64,000 nucleotides of DNA from Pseudomonas guariconensis (GCF_900102675.1 NZ_FMYX01000001.1:1-64000); one strand, 5' to 3'; positions 6,662-16,521 are shown, counted from the first letter of the stretch. Notes: generated by a model from the letters alone, not told the origin. Made by a program: numbers and translations.

Positions 6662-9600
6662 ATGGGAAACGTCAGTGACAACGCGCAATCGACGGCCATG
6701 GACATGATGGCCATTGCGCAGCAGTTCCAGGATCAACTGATTGCCAAGCGCCTGCCTGATTGGATGGGCAAGGTTCGGGTTTCTGATTTCACGCTCCTGC
6801 GGGAGGCGTTGGTCAACGGCCTGCAGAGTCGTCGGCAATTGGCCAAGTGTTGGAGCAAGATTGAAAGCCTCGACAGCTTCTGCATCACGCGCCTGAACAC
6901 CGCGCTGCAAGAGAAATTCAACGCCGGTCTGGATGCAAAGCAGCACTTCCTGCGCCAGTGGTACACCTACACGAGCCCCGAGCACAGTTACTACACCAGC
7001 CATTACCCGACGCCGGCGAGCGACTACTTCGACGTGTCGTTGCTCAGCGCAGCAATGTCCAATTTCAGCAAGGCTCAGGCTGCCGAGGGCGGGCAGCATG
7101 CGCGTAACACGCTGGTCGATGGGCCGGGGGCCGCGCTCACGACACCCTCGGTGCCGGCATTCGCCACGTTCTGCCGTGACCTGGACTTGGGGGGACAGTA
7201 CCAGAGCCATCTTGAAGCAGTGCTTGAGGCCAAAGAGCTCAAAGACATGCAGAGCTGCAAAGCCTTGCTCAAGGCGCAATACCGCTCAAACCTGCTGGTG
7301 GACGCCTTCAAGGCCCATGCCGAGGGTGTACTCAGGGACGCCGAACTCGAACTGATCATCGGCTTGTATACCGACGGCAAGCTCGGGCGGCTCGAAGGCG
7401 CACCGGTGGTCGCCAAGCAGCTCAAGGCATTCAACTGTCACCTTCAGCAGATCGTGGTGTTGGACGTGATCGACGAAGGCTTGCTGCTCAACAGCAGCAA
7501 GCGGGTGCTGGTGTATATCCCAGGGGACCGACTAGGTGCCTGGTGCGTCGCCAAGAACCTGGAAGGCTTCGCCAGGAAGATTCTGGGCAAGCGCCTGCGC
7601 AAGGACGATTACCGGCAGTTCTTCGAGCGGTTCGTCCTTCAGCGCGACCGCGCCGGATTCTTTGCCGCTGTCCAACAGCGGGTGGGCGATGTGGCGGACT
7701 GGGCCACGCGGGAGTTGGACCAGCACATGAAGGTCTACCCGACGCCCTTGTTCGACCATTTGGCGACGATGCGCATCCAGCAAATCAAGGACGACGCGGC
7801 CGTGTTCGCCACACCTGTTGCGCGCATCGATGGCGATGTCGCGTTGGCCAAGAGCGAGCGTCGGCATGCGCAAGGGATGGCCCTGTTGGCGCTCGCAGGG
7901 CTGTTCATCCCGGCGATCGGCGCGGCGTTGTTGGCGGTGATGGCCTGGGAGCTGCTCAGCGAGGTATTCCAGTCGGTCAAGGACTGGCGGGAGGGGGACA
8001 CCAATGCGGCTCTGGACCATTTGGTGAACGTAGGCAAGGACGTGGCCCTGCTGGGGGCCACGGCTGTCGGAGTGGCGGCGGCGCGAACGCTGTGGACGCG
8101 CAGTGTCCTGGTGGACGGGCTGGTACCTGCGATGCTTGAAGATGGCAGCGAAAAACTCTGGAACCAGGATCTGGCGCCTTACGTCAGCGAACCGCCACCT
8201 GCGCAGGCGATTGTCGATCAAAGCGGGATCTACCGCCTGGGCGAGCAATCGTGGATCGAAATGGAAGGGTATTACTACCCGGTGTACCAAACCGAAAGCG
8301 AAGATTGGTACCTGGAACCTTACGAAAATCATGCCCCACTGCTCGAACACAATGGTGCTGGTGCCTGGCGGCTGTGGAGCGAACGGCCCGCGGAATGGCG
8401 AGGCACCGAGCGCATGTTTCGCAGGCTTGGCGTCGCGTATGCAAGCCTGAGCGATAAGCAGATTGGGCAAGTCCTGCTGGCCCACGGCCTCGAGGAAGAC
8501 CACCTGCGGGCTGTGCATGTCTTTGCCAATGTACCCGAGGCAGAACTGACCGATACGGTGAACCGCTTCGTGCTGGCCAATCGTATCGTTGAGGTCAAGG
8601 ATCGCCTGCAGGAAGGCCGGAATGTGATCGACCCGGCGCTGCTCGAAGAGGTGCTGGAGCTACCGGGTGTAGCCGGGCTGGAGGGCGAAGCCCTGGCGGA
8701 GGTGGTCTGGGAGCAGCGACGGGTCTTGTTTCAGAACCTCTACGACAAGAGCAACGTCAGCGAAGATGCTTCGGTGCAGGCATTGCGCAGGGACTTCCCC
8801 AGCCTGCATCGGCTTGCTGCCGAGCAGCTCCTGAGCGAGGCGAGCGATGGAGACCGTGAATTGCTGGTTCAGACCGGGCGGGTACCCTTGCCGATGGCCC
8901 AGGTTGCCCGACAACGAGCGATGCGTATCCGGGTGGCGCGGGTATTCGAGGGGCTATTCATCGACACGCCGCAGACGCTCGATATGGCCCGTGGCGTCAT
9001 CAAGCTGATCGATAATTTGCCAGGTGCGCCGCAGGGCCGGCACTGGGTGCTGTCCGACGGGGACGGCCTGCTGGCGCCTCGCTCTGCAAACGAGGCCATC
9101 GAGACCATCCACCTCAGCCATCAGGAAGGCGTGTTCGTATTGCGCGATGAGCGCGGTCATGCGCTTGACCAGCCCGGCGAGCTATTCGAGGTACTGGCGG
9201 ACGTATTCACCCAGGCGCAGCGAGAGGCGATGAACATTGGCGAACCGTTCGGCCAACAGCTTCGCGAGACGCTGGCCAAGGACGTTGCCTCGCGCCGTCA
9301 GGAGCTGGCCGAGCTGATGAGCCGGGAACAGCCCACACCTTCCTTCCTGCTGCCGTTTCGCCTGGACGATGGCCGGGTCGGCTACCCGTTGAGCGGTGGT
9401 CGGCGGCTCTTTGGTTTCGGCAGCCCCAGGTCTCTGGTGGCCAAACTTCGATACCTGTACCCCAGTTTCAGTGACAGTGATATTCAGAAATGGCTGCGAA
9501 GCATGCGGGACCGTGGCAACAACCTACAGGATGTACTCAACCAGCTGGAGGATCAGCACGAACTGCTCAGCGCCACCCTGACGAACTGGCAGCGAGAGGG

Positions 9601-11158
9601 GCTCCTCCACTATGAGCGCAATTCGCGCTACAAGTTGCGCAAGGAACTGATCCGCTGCTGGCGCCACTTGATACCCGAGCAGCCCAAGCCATTGGAGGAT
9701 CGGTTGCGCTACAGGTTTTCTCGCAGGGGGCTGGATGTGAGCAGTTTGCCGGACCTGCCCGAGCCAATAAGTTTCCCACATGTCACCGCAATCGATTTTC
9801 GCTCGATGGCGCTCCAAGATCTTCCTGACGGATTCCTGAATGCTTTTCCGAATCTGGTCTCGGTGGAAATCACCCATTGCAAGTTGAAACGGTTCCCGCA
9901 GATGACTGGCAAGCGGGAGCTCCTGCGAATTCTCGACCTGTCCGACAACAAGATCCGACTGGATGCCGCGCAGGTAGAGCTGATCGAAGAGTGCGCGGCA
10001 TTGGAATACCTGAATCTGTCACGCAACCCGCTGAAACTCCCGTTTTCGATCACAGCAATGCCGAGACTGACAACGTTGATACTGCGTGACGATCAGCTGG
10101 ACGCAATGCCCATCGGCGTGGAGTCGCACCAAAAACTGTATGAGCTGGACATGATGGGCAATGACTTCAAAGTGTTGCCTGAAGGACTTCTGGAGTCGCC
10201 GCTGTGGGGTAAAGGCAGGGTGCGTTTTGCAAGCAAGACACTCGGCCGTTCGGCGACACAAGTAGGTGCCTGGTATCGGCCCGATGATGGCAAGGTTCCG
10301 GCGCGCTTGCTTTGGCTGGATCGTATCGATGCCAAGGACCGGGACGAAATGGCGCATCGCTGGCATCTATTGGTAAGCGATCCCGAATCCGAGGAATTCG
10401 TTCGGGTGTTGGAGCGCCTGGTGCAGTCCAAGGATTTTGCGATAGACCAAACCGCACGCGACCTGGCCGATCGAATCTTCTCCCTGCTCGGCGCTATGGA
10501 GGAAGACGAAGCGCTGAGCGAGCATTTGTTGGCACTGGCTCAAGAACCTAACTGTGGTGATAACGCCCTGTTGCGTTTCGTCGACCTGGAAAACAGAAAG
10601 CTGGCGTGGGACGCCGAGCATGATGAATACGAAGTCGATCCAGAACCAGGGCTGCTGCGCTTGGGGGGGCAGCTTTGGCGGCAAAACGCGTTGGAGGAGT
10701 ATGCCAGGCGTTTTGCCGCAGGCATGCGTGGCCCTGTGGATGAGGTCGAAGTGGTGCTCGCATTTCGGGTTCGCTTGTACAAGGACCTGCAGTTGCCGGG
10801 CCATCCCAGTCAAATACGTTTCGAAGACGTGGTGGGCGACATTGACGAAGGCGTCGAGAACGCCCGCGAAACCATTTTGAGAAACCAGGACGAGGACACG
10901 CTTTCATTGTGGATGGTCAACCAGTCCTTCTGGAACAAGTACCTTGAGCACGCCTATGGGTCCAGACTCAAGCTGCCACGAGAATACCGCAAGAAAGAGC
11001 AGGAGTTGTCCAGCCGCGGTGGGACCCGGCAGGAGTTCGATGCGCTTCAGGCGCAGGTGAAACAATGGCGGCTCAATCAACGCCTGGCATTGACCAAGGC
11101 GGCAATGCGCCGATTGGTGTCTGATTGGCACCTCTCGACTCCAGGCCAGCTGGTCTAG
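6662..11158 (+). CDS. LRR protein with C-terminal NEL-type E3 ubiquitin ligase domain (IpaH/SspH-like effector)
   Basis: A 1498-residue protein. Residues about 30-400 resemble the dermonecrotic-toxin-like N-terminal region of large Pseudomonas NEL proteins. A hydrophobic hairpin lies at 406-432 (MALLALAGLFIPAIGAALLA). Leucine-rich repeats span about 1041-1173 (LRILDLSDNKIRL; LEYLNLSRNPLKLP; LYELDMMGNDFKVLPEGLL). The C-terminal 300 residues match the novel E3 ligase domain of Shigella IpaH and Salmonella SspH: the CxD catalytic motif is C1298-G-D1300 (EPNCGDN), followed by VDEVEVVLAFRVRLYKDLQL and later the SLWMVNQSFW region. NEL enzymes ubiquitinate eukaryotic host proteins after secretion. 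No type III genes or chaperone are nearby and there is no signal peptide, so the export route is unknown. It overlaps the convergent tetR gene by 4 bp. Confidence 0.88.
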   Translation: MGNVSDNAQSTAMDMMAIAQQFQDQLIAKRLPDWMGKVRVSDFTLLREALVNGLQSRRQLAKCWSKIESLDSFCITRLNTALQEKFNAGLDAKQHFLRQWYTYTSPEHSYYTSHYPTPASDYFDVSLLSAAMSNFSKAQAAEGGQHARNTLVDGPGAALTTPSVPAFATFCRDLDLGGQYQSHLEAVLEAKELKDMQSCKALLKAQYRSNLLVDAFKAHAEGVLRDAELELIIGLYTDGKLGRLEGAPVVAKQLKAFNCHLQQIVVLDVIDEGLLLNSSKRVLVYIPGDRLGAWCVAKNLEGFARKILGKRLRKDDYRQFFERFVLQRDRAGFFAAVQQRVGDVADWATRELDQHMKVYPTPLFDHLATMRIQQIKDDAAVFATPVARIDGDVALAKSERRHAQGMALLALAGLFIPAIGAALLAVMAWELLSEVFQSVKDWREGDTNAALDHLVNVGKDVALLGATAVGVAAARTLWTRSVLVDGLVPAMLEDGSEKLWNQDLAPYVSEPPPAQAIVDQSGIYRLGEQSWIEMEGYYYPVYQTESEDWYLEPYENHAPLLEHNGAGAWRLWSERPAEWRGTERMFRRLGVAYASLSDKQIGQVLLAHGLEEDHLRAVHVFANVPEAELTDTVNRFVLANRIVEVKDRLQEGRNVIDPALLEEVLELPGVAGLEGEALAEVVWEQRRVLFQNLYDKSNVSEDASVQALRRDFPSLHRLAAEQLLSEASDGDRELLVQTGRVPLPMAQVARQRAMRIRVARVFEGLFIDTPQTLDMARGVIKLIDNLPGAPQGRHWVLSDGDGLLAPRSANEAIETIHLSHQEGVFVLRDERGHALDQPGELFEVLADVFTQAQREAMNIGEPFGQQLRETLAKDVASRRQELAELMSREQPTPSFLLPFRLDDGRVGYPLSGGRRLFGFGSPRSLVAKLRYLYPSFSDSDIQKWLRSMRDRGNNLQDVLNQLEDQHELLSATLTNWQREGLLHYERNSRYKLRKELIRCWRHLIPEQPKPLEDRLRYRFSRRGLDVSSLPDLPEPISFPHVTAIDFRSMALQDLPDGFLNAFPNLVSVEITHCKLKRFPQMTGKRELLRILDLSDNKIRLDAAQVELIEECAALEYLNLSRNPLKLPFSITAMPRLTTLILRDDQLDAMPIGVESHQKLYELDMMGNDFKVLPEGLLESPLWGKGRVRFASKTLGRSATQVGAWYRPDDGKVPARLLWLDRIDAKDRDEMAHRWHLLVSDPESEEFVRVLERLVQSKDFAIDQTARDLADRIFSLLGAMEEDEALSEHLLALAQEPNCGDNALLRFVDLENRKLAWDAEHDEYEVDPEPGLLRLGGQLWRQNALEEYARRFAAGMRGPVDEVEVVLAFRVRLYKDLQLPGHPSQIRFEDVVGDIDEGVENARETILRNQDEDTLSLWMVNQSFWNKYLEHAYGSRLKLPREYRKKEQELSSRGGTRQEFDALQAQVKQWRLNQRLALTKAAMRRLVSDWHLSTPGQLV

Positions 11159-11739
11159 CCCAGCGTACGTTCCAGCGCGCCGAGCAGGAGGCTCTGCATC
11201 AAGGCCAGGCCTTGGTCGCTGTCCAGCTCACGCCCGCGCAGCAGTCCGGGCAGTTGGTTGAGCAGTGTGGCCAGCACATGCCCGGTGGCCGCCAAGGCCT
11301 GGCCTTGCAGCCGGGCCTGTGGCGCGATCAGGTGCAGCAAGCCTTTCTCGTAGCGGGCCCGCGTACTGGCCAGGCGGGCTTGCTGGTCTTCGCTCAAACA
11401 GCAGAAATCGCGCTCGGCCAGACGAAACTGCAGGGGGCGCTCCTCGTGCAATTGCCAATGTGCGGCAATCAAACAAGGCAGCACCGCCTGGCCGCGAGCG
11501 AGGGCGCGCCGGCCCTGGTCGAGTGTTGCCTGCAGCTCTTCATAGAGCTCCTCGATCAAGTCGAACAAAAGGTCCTGCTTGCTGGGGAAATGGTGATACA
11601 GCGAGCCTGCGGTCAAGCCCACATGGGCCGCCAGCTCGCGCATGCTGACCTGGCCAAAGCCTTTTTCGGCAAAGAGCGCCATGGCCTTGTCGCGGCGCTC
11701 TTCGAAGCTCGCACAGCGTAGGGCGGCAGTGACTGGCAT
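11155..11739 (-). CDS. TetR/AcrR-family regulator
   Basis: A 194-residue regulator. The TetR N-terminal HTH is at about residues 14-60 (MALFAEKGFGQVSMRELAAH, then AGSLYHHFPSKQDLLFDLIEE). The helical C-terminal domain presumably binds an acyl-CoA-type ligand. It is the last gene of a run with thiolase and 3-hydroxyacyl-CoA dehydrogenase (15-bp gap), which suggests it represses that operon. The same gene order (thiolase, Hbd, TetR) is known to me from P. putida KT2440. Confidence 0.85.
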   Translation of the reverse strand: MPVTAALRCASFEERRDKAMALFAEKGFGQVSMRELAAHVGLTAGSLYHHFPSKQDLLFDLIEELYEELQATLDQGRRALARGQAVLPCLIAAHWQLHEERPLQFRLAERDFCCLSEDQQARLASTRARYEKGLLHLIAPQARLQGQALAATGHVLATLLNQLPGLLRGRELDSDQGLALMQSLLLGALERTLG

Positions 11740-11754
11740 GGCGCTCGCTCCCGA

Positions 11755-12603
11755 TCAGTAGGTGAAGAAACCGCGACCGCTCTTACGGCCCAGGTAGCCG
11801 GCGGCGACCATTTCCTTGAGCAGCGGGGCAGGGCGGTACTTGCTGTCGTTGAAGCCCTCGTGGAAGGCCTCCATGATCGCCAGCAAGGTGTCCAGGCCGA
11901 TCAGGTCGGCCAGGGCCAGCGGGCCGATCGGCTGATTGCAGCCCAGGCGCATGCCGGTGTCGATGTCCTCGGCACTGGCCAGGCCCTCCTGGCGGACGAA
12001 GATCGCCTCGTTGATCATCGGCACCAGGATGCGGTTGACCACGAAGCCCGGGCGGTTGCCGGCGGTGATCGGCGTCTTGCCCAGCTTTTCGGTGACCACC
12101 AGTGCCTGGGCATAGGTACTGTCGCTGGTTTGCAGGCCGCGGATGATCTCCACCAGGGCCATCATCGGCACTGGGTTGAAGAAGTGCACGCCAATGAAGC
12201 GCTCAGGGTGCTCGATGCTGGCCGCCAGCGCAGTGACCGACAGCGACGAGGTGTTGGTGGCGATCAGGCAGTCGCTGGCGACGTTGGCCGCCACCTGCTT
12301 GAGGATGCGTTGCTTGAGCTCCAGGTTCTCGGTGGCCGCTTCGATCACCAGTTGCGCGCTGCCCAAGTCGGCATAGTCGGTGCTGGTGCGGATGCGCGTC
12401 TTGGCCGCCTCGGCCTTGTCGGCTTCCAGTGTGCCTTTGTTGACCTGACGCTCCAGGTTCTTGCCCAGGGTGGCCACGCCATGCTCCAGTGCCGCCTGCG
12501 AGACGTCGATCAGCAGGACCTGGTAACCGGCCACCGCGCATACCTGGGCGATACCGTTGCCCATGGTGCCGGCGCCGATCACGGCGATGTGTTGAATGCT
12601 CAC
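11755..12603 (-). CDS. hbd: 3-hydroxybutyryl-CoA / 3-hydroxyacyl-CoA dehydrogenase
   Basis: A 282-residue NAD-dependent short-form 3-hydroxyacyl-CoA dehydrogenase, the normal Hbd length. The dinucleotide fold begins at residue 5 (IAVIGAGTMGNGIAQ). The catalytic region reads ERFIGVHFFNPVPMMALVE, and the C-terminal domain carries NRPGFVVNRILVPMINEA. The GTG at 12603 is chosen because it has a GAGGAG ribosome site and gives the conserved N-terminus; the longer frame to 12663 overlaps the thiolase. It interconverts 3-hydroxyacyl-CoA and 3-ketoacyl-CoA. With the adjacent thiolase (12 bp away) it completes a short-chain beta-oxidation or PHB-precursor module. Confidence 0.93.
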   Translation of the reverse strand: MSIQHIAVIGAGTMGNGIAQVCAVAGYQVLLIDVSQAALEHGVATLGKNLERQVNKGTLEADKAEAAKTRIRTSTDYADLGSAQLVIEAATENLELKQRILKQVAANVASDCLIATNTSSLSVTALAASIEHPERFIGVHFFNPVPMMALVEIIRGLQTSDSTYAQALVVTEKLGKTPITAGNRPGFVVNRILVPMINEAIFVRQEGLASAEDIDTGMRLGCNQPIGPLALADLIGLDTLLAIMEAFHEGFNDSKYRPAPLLKEMVAAGYLGRKSGRGFFTY

Positions 12604-12614
12604 GTTCAGGCTCC

Positions 12615-13799
12615 TCAGACGCGCTCGAAGACAACGGCGATGCCTTGGCCGCCGCCGATGCACATGGTGGCCAGGGCATAGCGGCCCTGGGTGCGTTGCA
12701 GTTCATGAATGGCCTTGGTGGCGATGATCGCTCCGGTGGCACCGACTGGGTGGCCGAGGGAGATGCCCGAACCATTGGGGTTGACCTTCTCTGGATCGAA
12801 GTCCAGCGCGCGGGCCACGGCGCAGGCCTGGGCGGCGAAGGCTTCGTTGGACTCGATCACGTCCAGATCCTTGATGCTCAGGCCGGCTTTTTCCAGGACT
12901 TTGCGTGTGGCCGGGATCGGGCCCAGGCCCATCAGCTCCGGCTCGACGCCAGCGTGGGCGTAGGCCACCAGGCGTGCCAGAGGCTTCAGGCCCAGGCGGC
13001 GAACCGCATCGCCAGTGGCCAGGACCAGGCCGGCTGCACCGTCGTTGATGCCACTGGCGTTGCCGGCGGTGACGCTGCCGTCTTTCTTGAACACCGGCTT
13101 CATGCCGGCCAGTTGCTCGGCGGTCACTTCGCCACGCACGTGCTCGTCGGTGGCGAACTGCACGCTGCCTTTGCGGGTTTTCAGCTCTATCGGGACGATC
13201 TGGCTGTCGAAGCGACCTTCGGCGATGGCGCGGGCGGCGCGGCGCTGACTGGTCAGGGCCAGTTCATCCTGCATTTCGCGCGTGATGCCATGCTGGGCGG
13301 CGACGTTCTCGGCGGTGATGCCCATGTGGAAGTGCTCGAAGGGGTCTTGCAGCACGCCGACGGTGTAGTCGATGCCCTGCAGGTCACCCATGCGCGCGCC
13401 CCAACGGGCTTGCGGCAGCAGGTAGGGGCCACGGCTCATGGATTCGGCGCCAGCGGCCAGGGCCACATCGGTGTCACCCAGCAGCAGGGTCTGGGCGGCC
13501 GAGACGATGGCTTGTAGGCCAGAGCCGCACAGACGATTGACGTTGAAGGCTGGGGTTTCCTTGGGCACGCCCGCGTTCATCGAGGCGACGCGGCTCAGGT
13601 AGGCATCGCGCGGCTCGGTCGGGATCACGGTACCCATGACCACATGGCCGACATCGCTGGCGGCGACACCCGAGCGCTCGATGGCTGCGCGGGTGATGGC
13701 GCTGGCCAGGTCTGCCAGTGGCAGGTCCTTGAGAGACCCACCGAAACCACCGATGGCCGAACGGACTGCACTGACGACGTAGATTTCTGCGTTGCTCAT
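12615..13799 (-). CDS. bktB: Acetyl-CoA C-acyltransferase (beta-ketothiolase)
   Basis: A 394-residue thiolase, the standard length. The nucleophile Cys is C91 (FNVNRLCGSGLQAIVSA), the HP signature is GISLGHPVGATGA, and the second Cys is C380 (MCIGGGQGIAV). Starting at the ATG at 13799 yields the typical SNAEIYVVSAVRSAIGGFG N-terminus; the track frame upstream is non-homologous. It cleaves or condenses 3-ketoacyl-CoA and acetyl-CoA. It heads an operon with hbd and tetR. The divergent AraC gene starts 170 bp away. The symbol follows P. putida usage; substrate range is inferred. Confidence 0.92.
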   Translation of the reverse strand: MSNAEIYVVSAVRSAIGGFGGSLKDLPLADLASAITRAAIERSGVAASDVGHVVMGTVIPTEPRDAYLSRVASMNAGVPKETPAFNVNRLCGSGLQAIVSAAQTLLLGDTDVALAAGAESMSRGPYLLPQARWGARMGDLQGIDYTVGVLQDPFEHFHMGITAENVAAQHGITREMQDELALTSQRRAARAIAEGRFDSQIVPIELKTRKGSVQFATDEHVRGEVTAEQLAGMKPVFKKDGSVTAGNASGINDGAAGLVLATGDAVRRLGLKPLARLVAYAHAGVEPELMGLGPIPATRKVLEKAGLSIKDLDVIESNEAFAAQACAVARALDFDPEKVNPNGSGISLGHPVGATGAIIATKAIHELQRTQGRYALATMCIGGGQGIAVVFERV

Positions 13800-13968
13800 G
13801 GAAGGCTCCGATTGCGAAGGCATGGCGGGACCGGCACAGGCTCTGAGACAATGGCCGGCGTTCCCGGAATGGGTCGAGTCTAGGCAACCGCCCAGGCTTG
13901 GCCTATGCCGGATCTGTTCAGTAAACCTGGCATTTTTTGCCACCCAGCATAGACAGTGAAAACCAGCC

Positions 13969-14985
13969 ATGCGCGATAGCGATTCGGTCGCGGTGTACTT
14001 TCTCAACGCCATGCTCCATGCCCTGCGCGAGCGCCCCGCCGAACGCGATGCCTACCTGCGCGGCGTGGGGATCGACCCGGCACTGCTCGAGCAGCCCCAG
14101 GCCAGGGTGCCGGCCAAGGCGTTCGCCCAGCTCTGGTTGCAAATGATCCATGTGCTGAACGATGAGTTCTTCCACCTCGACAGCCATGGCATGCCCTTGG
14201 GCAGCTTCGCCCTGATCTGCCGGGGGTTGATCCAGGAGCCCACCCTGGAAAAGGCCTTACGCCAATACCTAGGCAATTTCGCGCTGTTCCTGCGCGATGT
14301 GCGCGGTACATTTTCGGTGCGCGGCGGGCGGGTGGTGATCAGCGTGCAGTCGAGCATCACCGATCCGTTGACGCGGGTCTACGCCGAAGAAACCTACCTG
14401 GTGCTGGTGGTCGGATTGCTGTGCTGGCTGGCCGGACGGCGCATCGCGATCGACCGTACCGAACTGGCCGTGGCGCGCCCGGCCCAGGAGGACGACACCT
14501 TGTTGTGGGGCCCGGACCTGCGGCTGGGCAGTGGGCGTACGGAAGTGGAGTTCGACAGCGCTTACCTGCGCTTGCCGGTGGTGCAGGACCTGGCCGCGCT
14601 GAAGACCTTCCTGCGCAGTGCGCCCCAGGGGTTGGTGATTCGTTTTCGCAATCAGAACGGCCTGGCAGCGGTGGTCTATCGCCATCTGCGTGCCCGGCGC
14701 TACGGCCAATGGCCGACCCTCCAGGCCATGGCCGAGCAGCAGGGCATTAGCGCCAGCACCTTTCGCCGGCAGCTGGAGCGCGAAGGGCGCTCCTACCAGC
14801 AGATCAAGGATGAAGTGCGCCGTGCCATGGCGTTCGAACGTTTGCGCGAAGGTGTGCTGAGCATCGCCGAAATCGCCGAGCAGACCGGCTTCCAGGAGCC
14901 CAGCGCCTTCCACCGCGCTTTCAAGAAATGGACCGGTTACAGTCCGGGCAGCTATCGGGCGCGATTGGCCGATCGCACCCGCTAG
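13969..14985 (+). CDS. AraC-family regulator (OruR/arabinose-binding N-domain type)
   Basis: A 338-residue protein. The N-terminal ligand-binding part, about residues 10-200, is of the type found in OruR and related Pseudomonas regulators. The C-terminal AraC HTH pair is at about 235-330 (QWPTLQAMAEQQGISASTFR; SIAEIAEQTGFQEPSAFHRA, then FKKWTGYSPGSYR). It is divergent from the bktB-hbd-tetR operon, across a 169-bp gap, and probably activates it or responds to the same acyl substrate. Orthologous gene order in P. putida supports this pairing. Confidence 0.85.
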   Translation: MRDSDSVAVYFLNAMLHALRERPAERDAYLRGVGIDPALLEQPQARVPAKAFAQLWLQMIHVLNDEFFHLDSHGMPLGSFALICRGLIQEPTLEKALRQYLGNFALFLRDVRGTFSVRGGRVVISVQSSITDPLTRVYAEETYLVLVVGLLCWLAGRRIAIDRTELAVARPAQEDDTLLWGPDLRLGSGRTEVEFDSAYLRLPVVQDLAALKTFLRSAPQGLVIRFRNQNGLAAVVYRHLRARRYGQWPTLQAMAEQQGISASTFRRQLEREGRSYQQIKDEVRRAMAFERLREGVLSIAEIAEQTGFQEPSAFHRAFKKWTGYSPGSYRARLADRTR

Positions 14986-14991
14986 GCGTTG

Positions 14992-16521
14992 TCAGTCGCG
15001 CAGCTCCCGTGCCAGTGCCTTGACCCGGGTGAGGTCACCCTTGGCGACCTTGGCAACGCGCTTGCCATAGTCGGGGTCGGCCTTGTAGAGGAACGACAGG
15101 ATGATGTGCTTGCTGTCGTCATCGGCCCCCGCCAGGGACTGGCCAAAACTGTTCACCAGGTCGCGCTGCTCCTGCTTGCTGTAGGACCGGTACAGCTCAC
15201 CGGCCTGCTTGAAGTTCTGCTCCCGTGTGATGCCGCGTTGCTGGGTGCTGCCAGCCAGGGGTAGCTGGCTGTAGCGCGCCGACTCGGTGCTGGTGCGCGG
15301 CTGCAGGCGGCTGGGCTCGTAGTTGACCATGCTGCGGGTGCGACCGTTGTCGAGGGCAGCGTCCTGGTTGCCGTTGTTCACCGCCGCCCGTGGCTGGTTG
15401 ATCGGCAAGCGGCCGGCATTGGCGCCGACCCGGTACATCTGGGTGTCGGCGTAGGAGAACAGGCGTCCTTGCAGCAGGCGATCCTCGGAAGGCTCGATGC
15501 CCGGGATCAGGTTGGATGGGGCCAGCGTCACCTGTTCGGTTTCCTGGAAGAAGTTGTTTACGTTGCGGTTGAGCACCATCTGGCCGACACGGCGCTGCGG
15601 TACATCAGGCCAGATCTTGGTCGGGTCCAGCGGATCGAAGTCGAAGGCCGCCAGCTGCTCGGGCTTGAGCGTCTGGATGTACAGGTCCCATTTGGGGAAC
15701 TCGCCACGGCCAATGGCAGCGACGAGGTCGTGGGTCATGTGGTTGAAGTCCTGGCCCTGGATACGCTCGACCTCCTTGGGCGCGAGGTTTTCGCGGCCTT
15801 GCAGGCTCTTCCAGTGGAACTTCACATAGGTTACGTCGCCCTGGGCATTGACGAACTTGTAGGCATGTACGCTGTTGCCGTCCATGTGCCGGTAGCTCTT
15901 GGGGGTGCCCTCGTTGGAGTACAGCAAGGTGAGGGTGCGGGTGGCCTCGGGCATGTGCGAGAACAAGTCGAAGCGCCGGGCGTCGTTGGCCAGGTTGGTG
16001 CGTGGATCGGGTTTGAAGGCGTGGACCATGTCGGGGAACTTCATCGCATCGCGGATGAAGAAAGTCGGGAAGTTGTTGCCAACCAGGTCCCAGTTGCCGC
16101 TGCTGGTATAGAAACGGGTGGCGAAGCCGCGAGGGTCGCGCAGGGTTTCCGGTGAGTGCAGACCATGAACCACCGAGGAAAAGCGCACGAATACGGGCGT
16201 TTTCTCTCCCGGCGTGAACAGCCGGGCCTGGGTCAGCGTGGAGAGATCTTCGAACGCGGTGAACTCACCATGGGCACCCGTGCCACGGGCATGGACGACG
16301 CGTTCAGGAATACGTTCTCGGTCGAAACGTTGCAGCTTCTGGATGAGCTGCACGTCCTGAAGCAATACCGGGCCGTTGGCTCCGGCGGTCTGCGAATGCT
16401 GGTTGTCGCCAACCGGGGCGCCGTTGTCGCGTGTCAGGGGGGCGGCATGCAGGGTGGCGCTGGCAAGCAACGTCGCACCGAGCAGACGCCCGACGATGCG
16501 GGTGGGTCGGGTTGCGGGCAT
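14992..16521 (-). CDS. katB: Periplasmic monofunctional catalase KatB
   Basis: A 509-residue catalase with a signal peptide (residues 1-27, ending LHAAP), which is typical of Pseudomonas KatB rather than cytosolic KatA. The distal catalytic His is H77 (RVVHARGTGAHGEF), the conserved Asn lies in VGNNFPTFFIRDA, and the proximal haem Tyr is Y357 (RLFSYADTQMYR). It dismutates hydrogen peroxide in the periplasm. Its usual partner ankB is absent downstream; the next gene in that direction is the convergent AraC regulator, 7 bp away. A second periplasmic peroxide-active enzyme, the SrpA-like peroxidase, lies about 10 kb to the left. Confidence 0.95.
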   Translation of the reverse strand: MPATRPTRIVGRLLGATLLASATLHAAPLTRDNGAPVGDNQHSQTAGANGPVLLQDVQLIQKLQRFDRERIPERVVHARGTGAHGEFTAFEDLSTLTQARLFTPGEKTPVFVRFSSVVHGLHSPETLRDPRGFATRFYTSSGNWDLVGNNFPTFFIRDAMKFPDMVHAFKPDPRTNLANDARRFDLFSHMPEATRTLTLLYSNEGTPKSYRHMDGNSVHAYKFVNAQGDVTYVKFHWKSLQGRENLAPKEVERIQGQDFNHMTHDLVAAIGRGEFPKWDLYIQTLKPEQLAAFDFDPLDPTKIWPDVPQRRVGQMVLNRNVNNFFQETEQVTLAPSNLIPGIEPSEDRLLQGRLFSYADTQMYRVGANAGRLPINQPRAAVNNGNQDAALDNGRTRSMVNYEPSRLQPRTSTESARYSQLPLAGSTQQRGITREQNFKQAGELYRSYSKQEQRDLVNSFGQSLAGADDDSKHIILSFLYKADPDYGKRVAKVAKGDLTRVKALARELRD

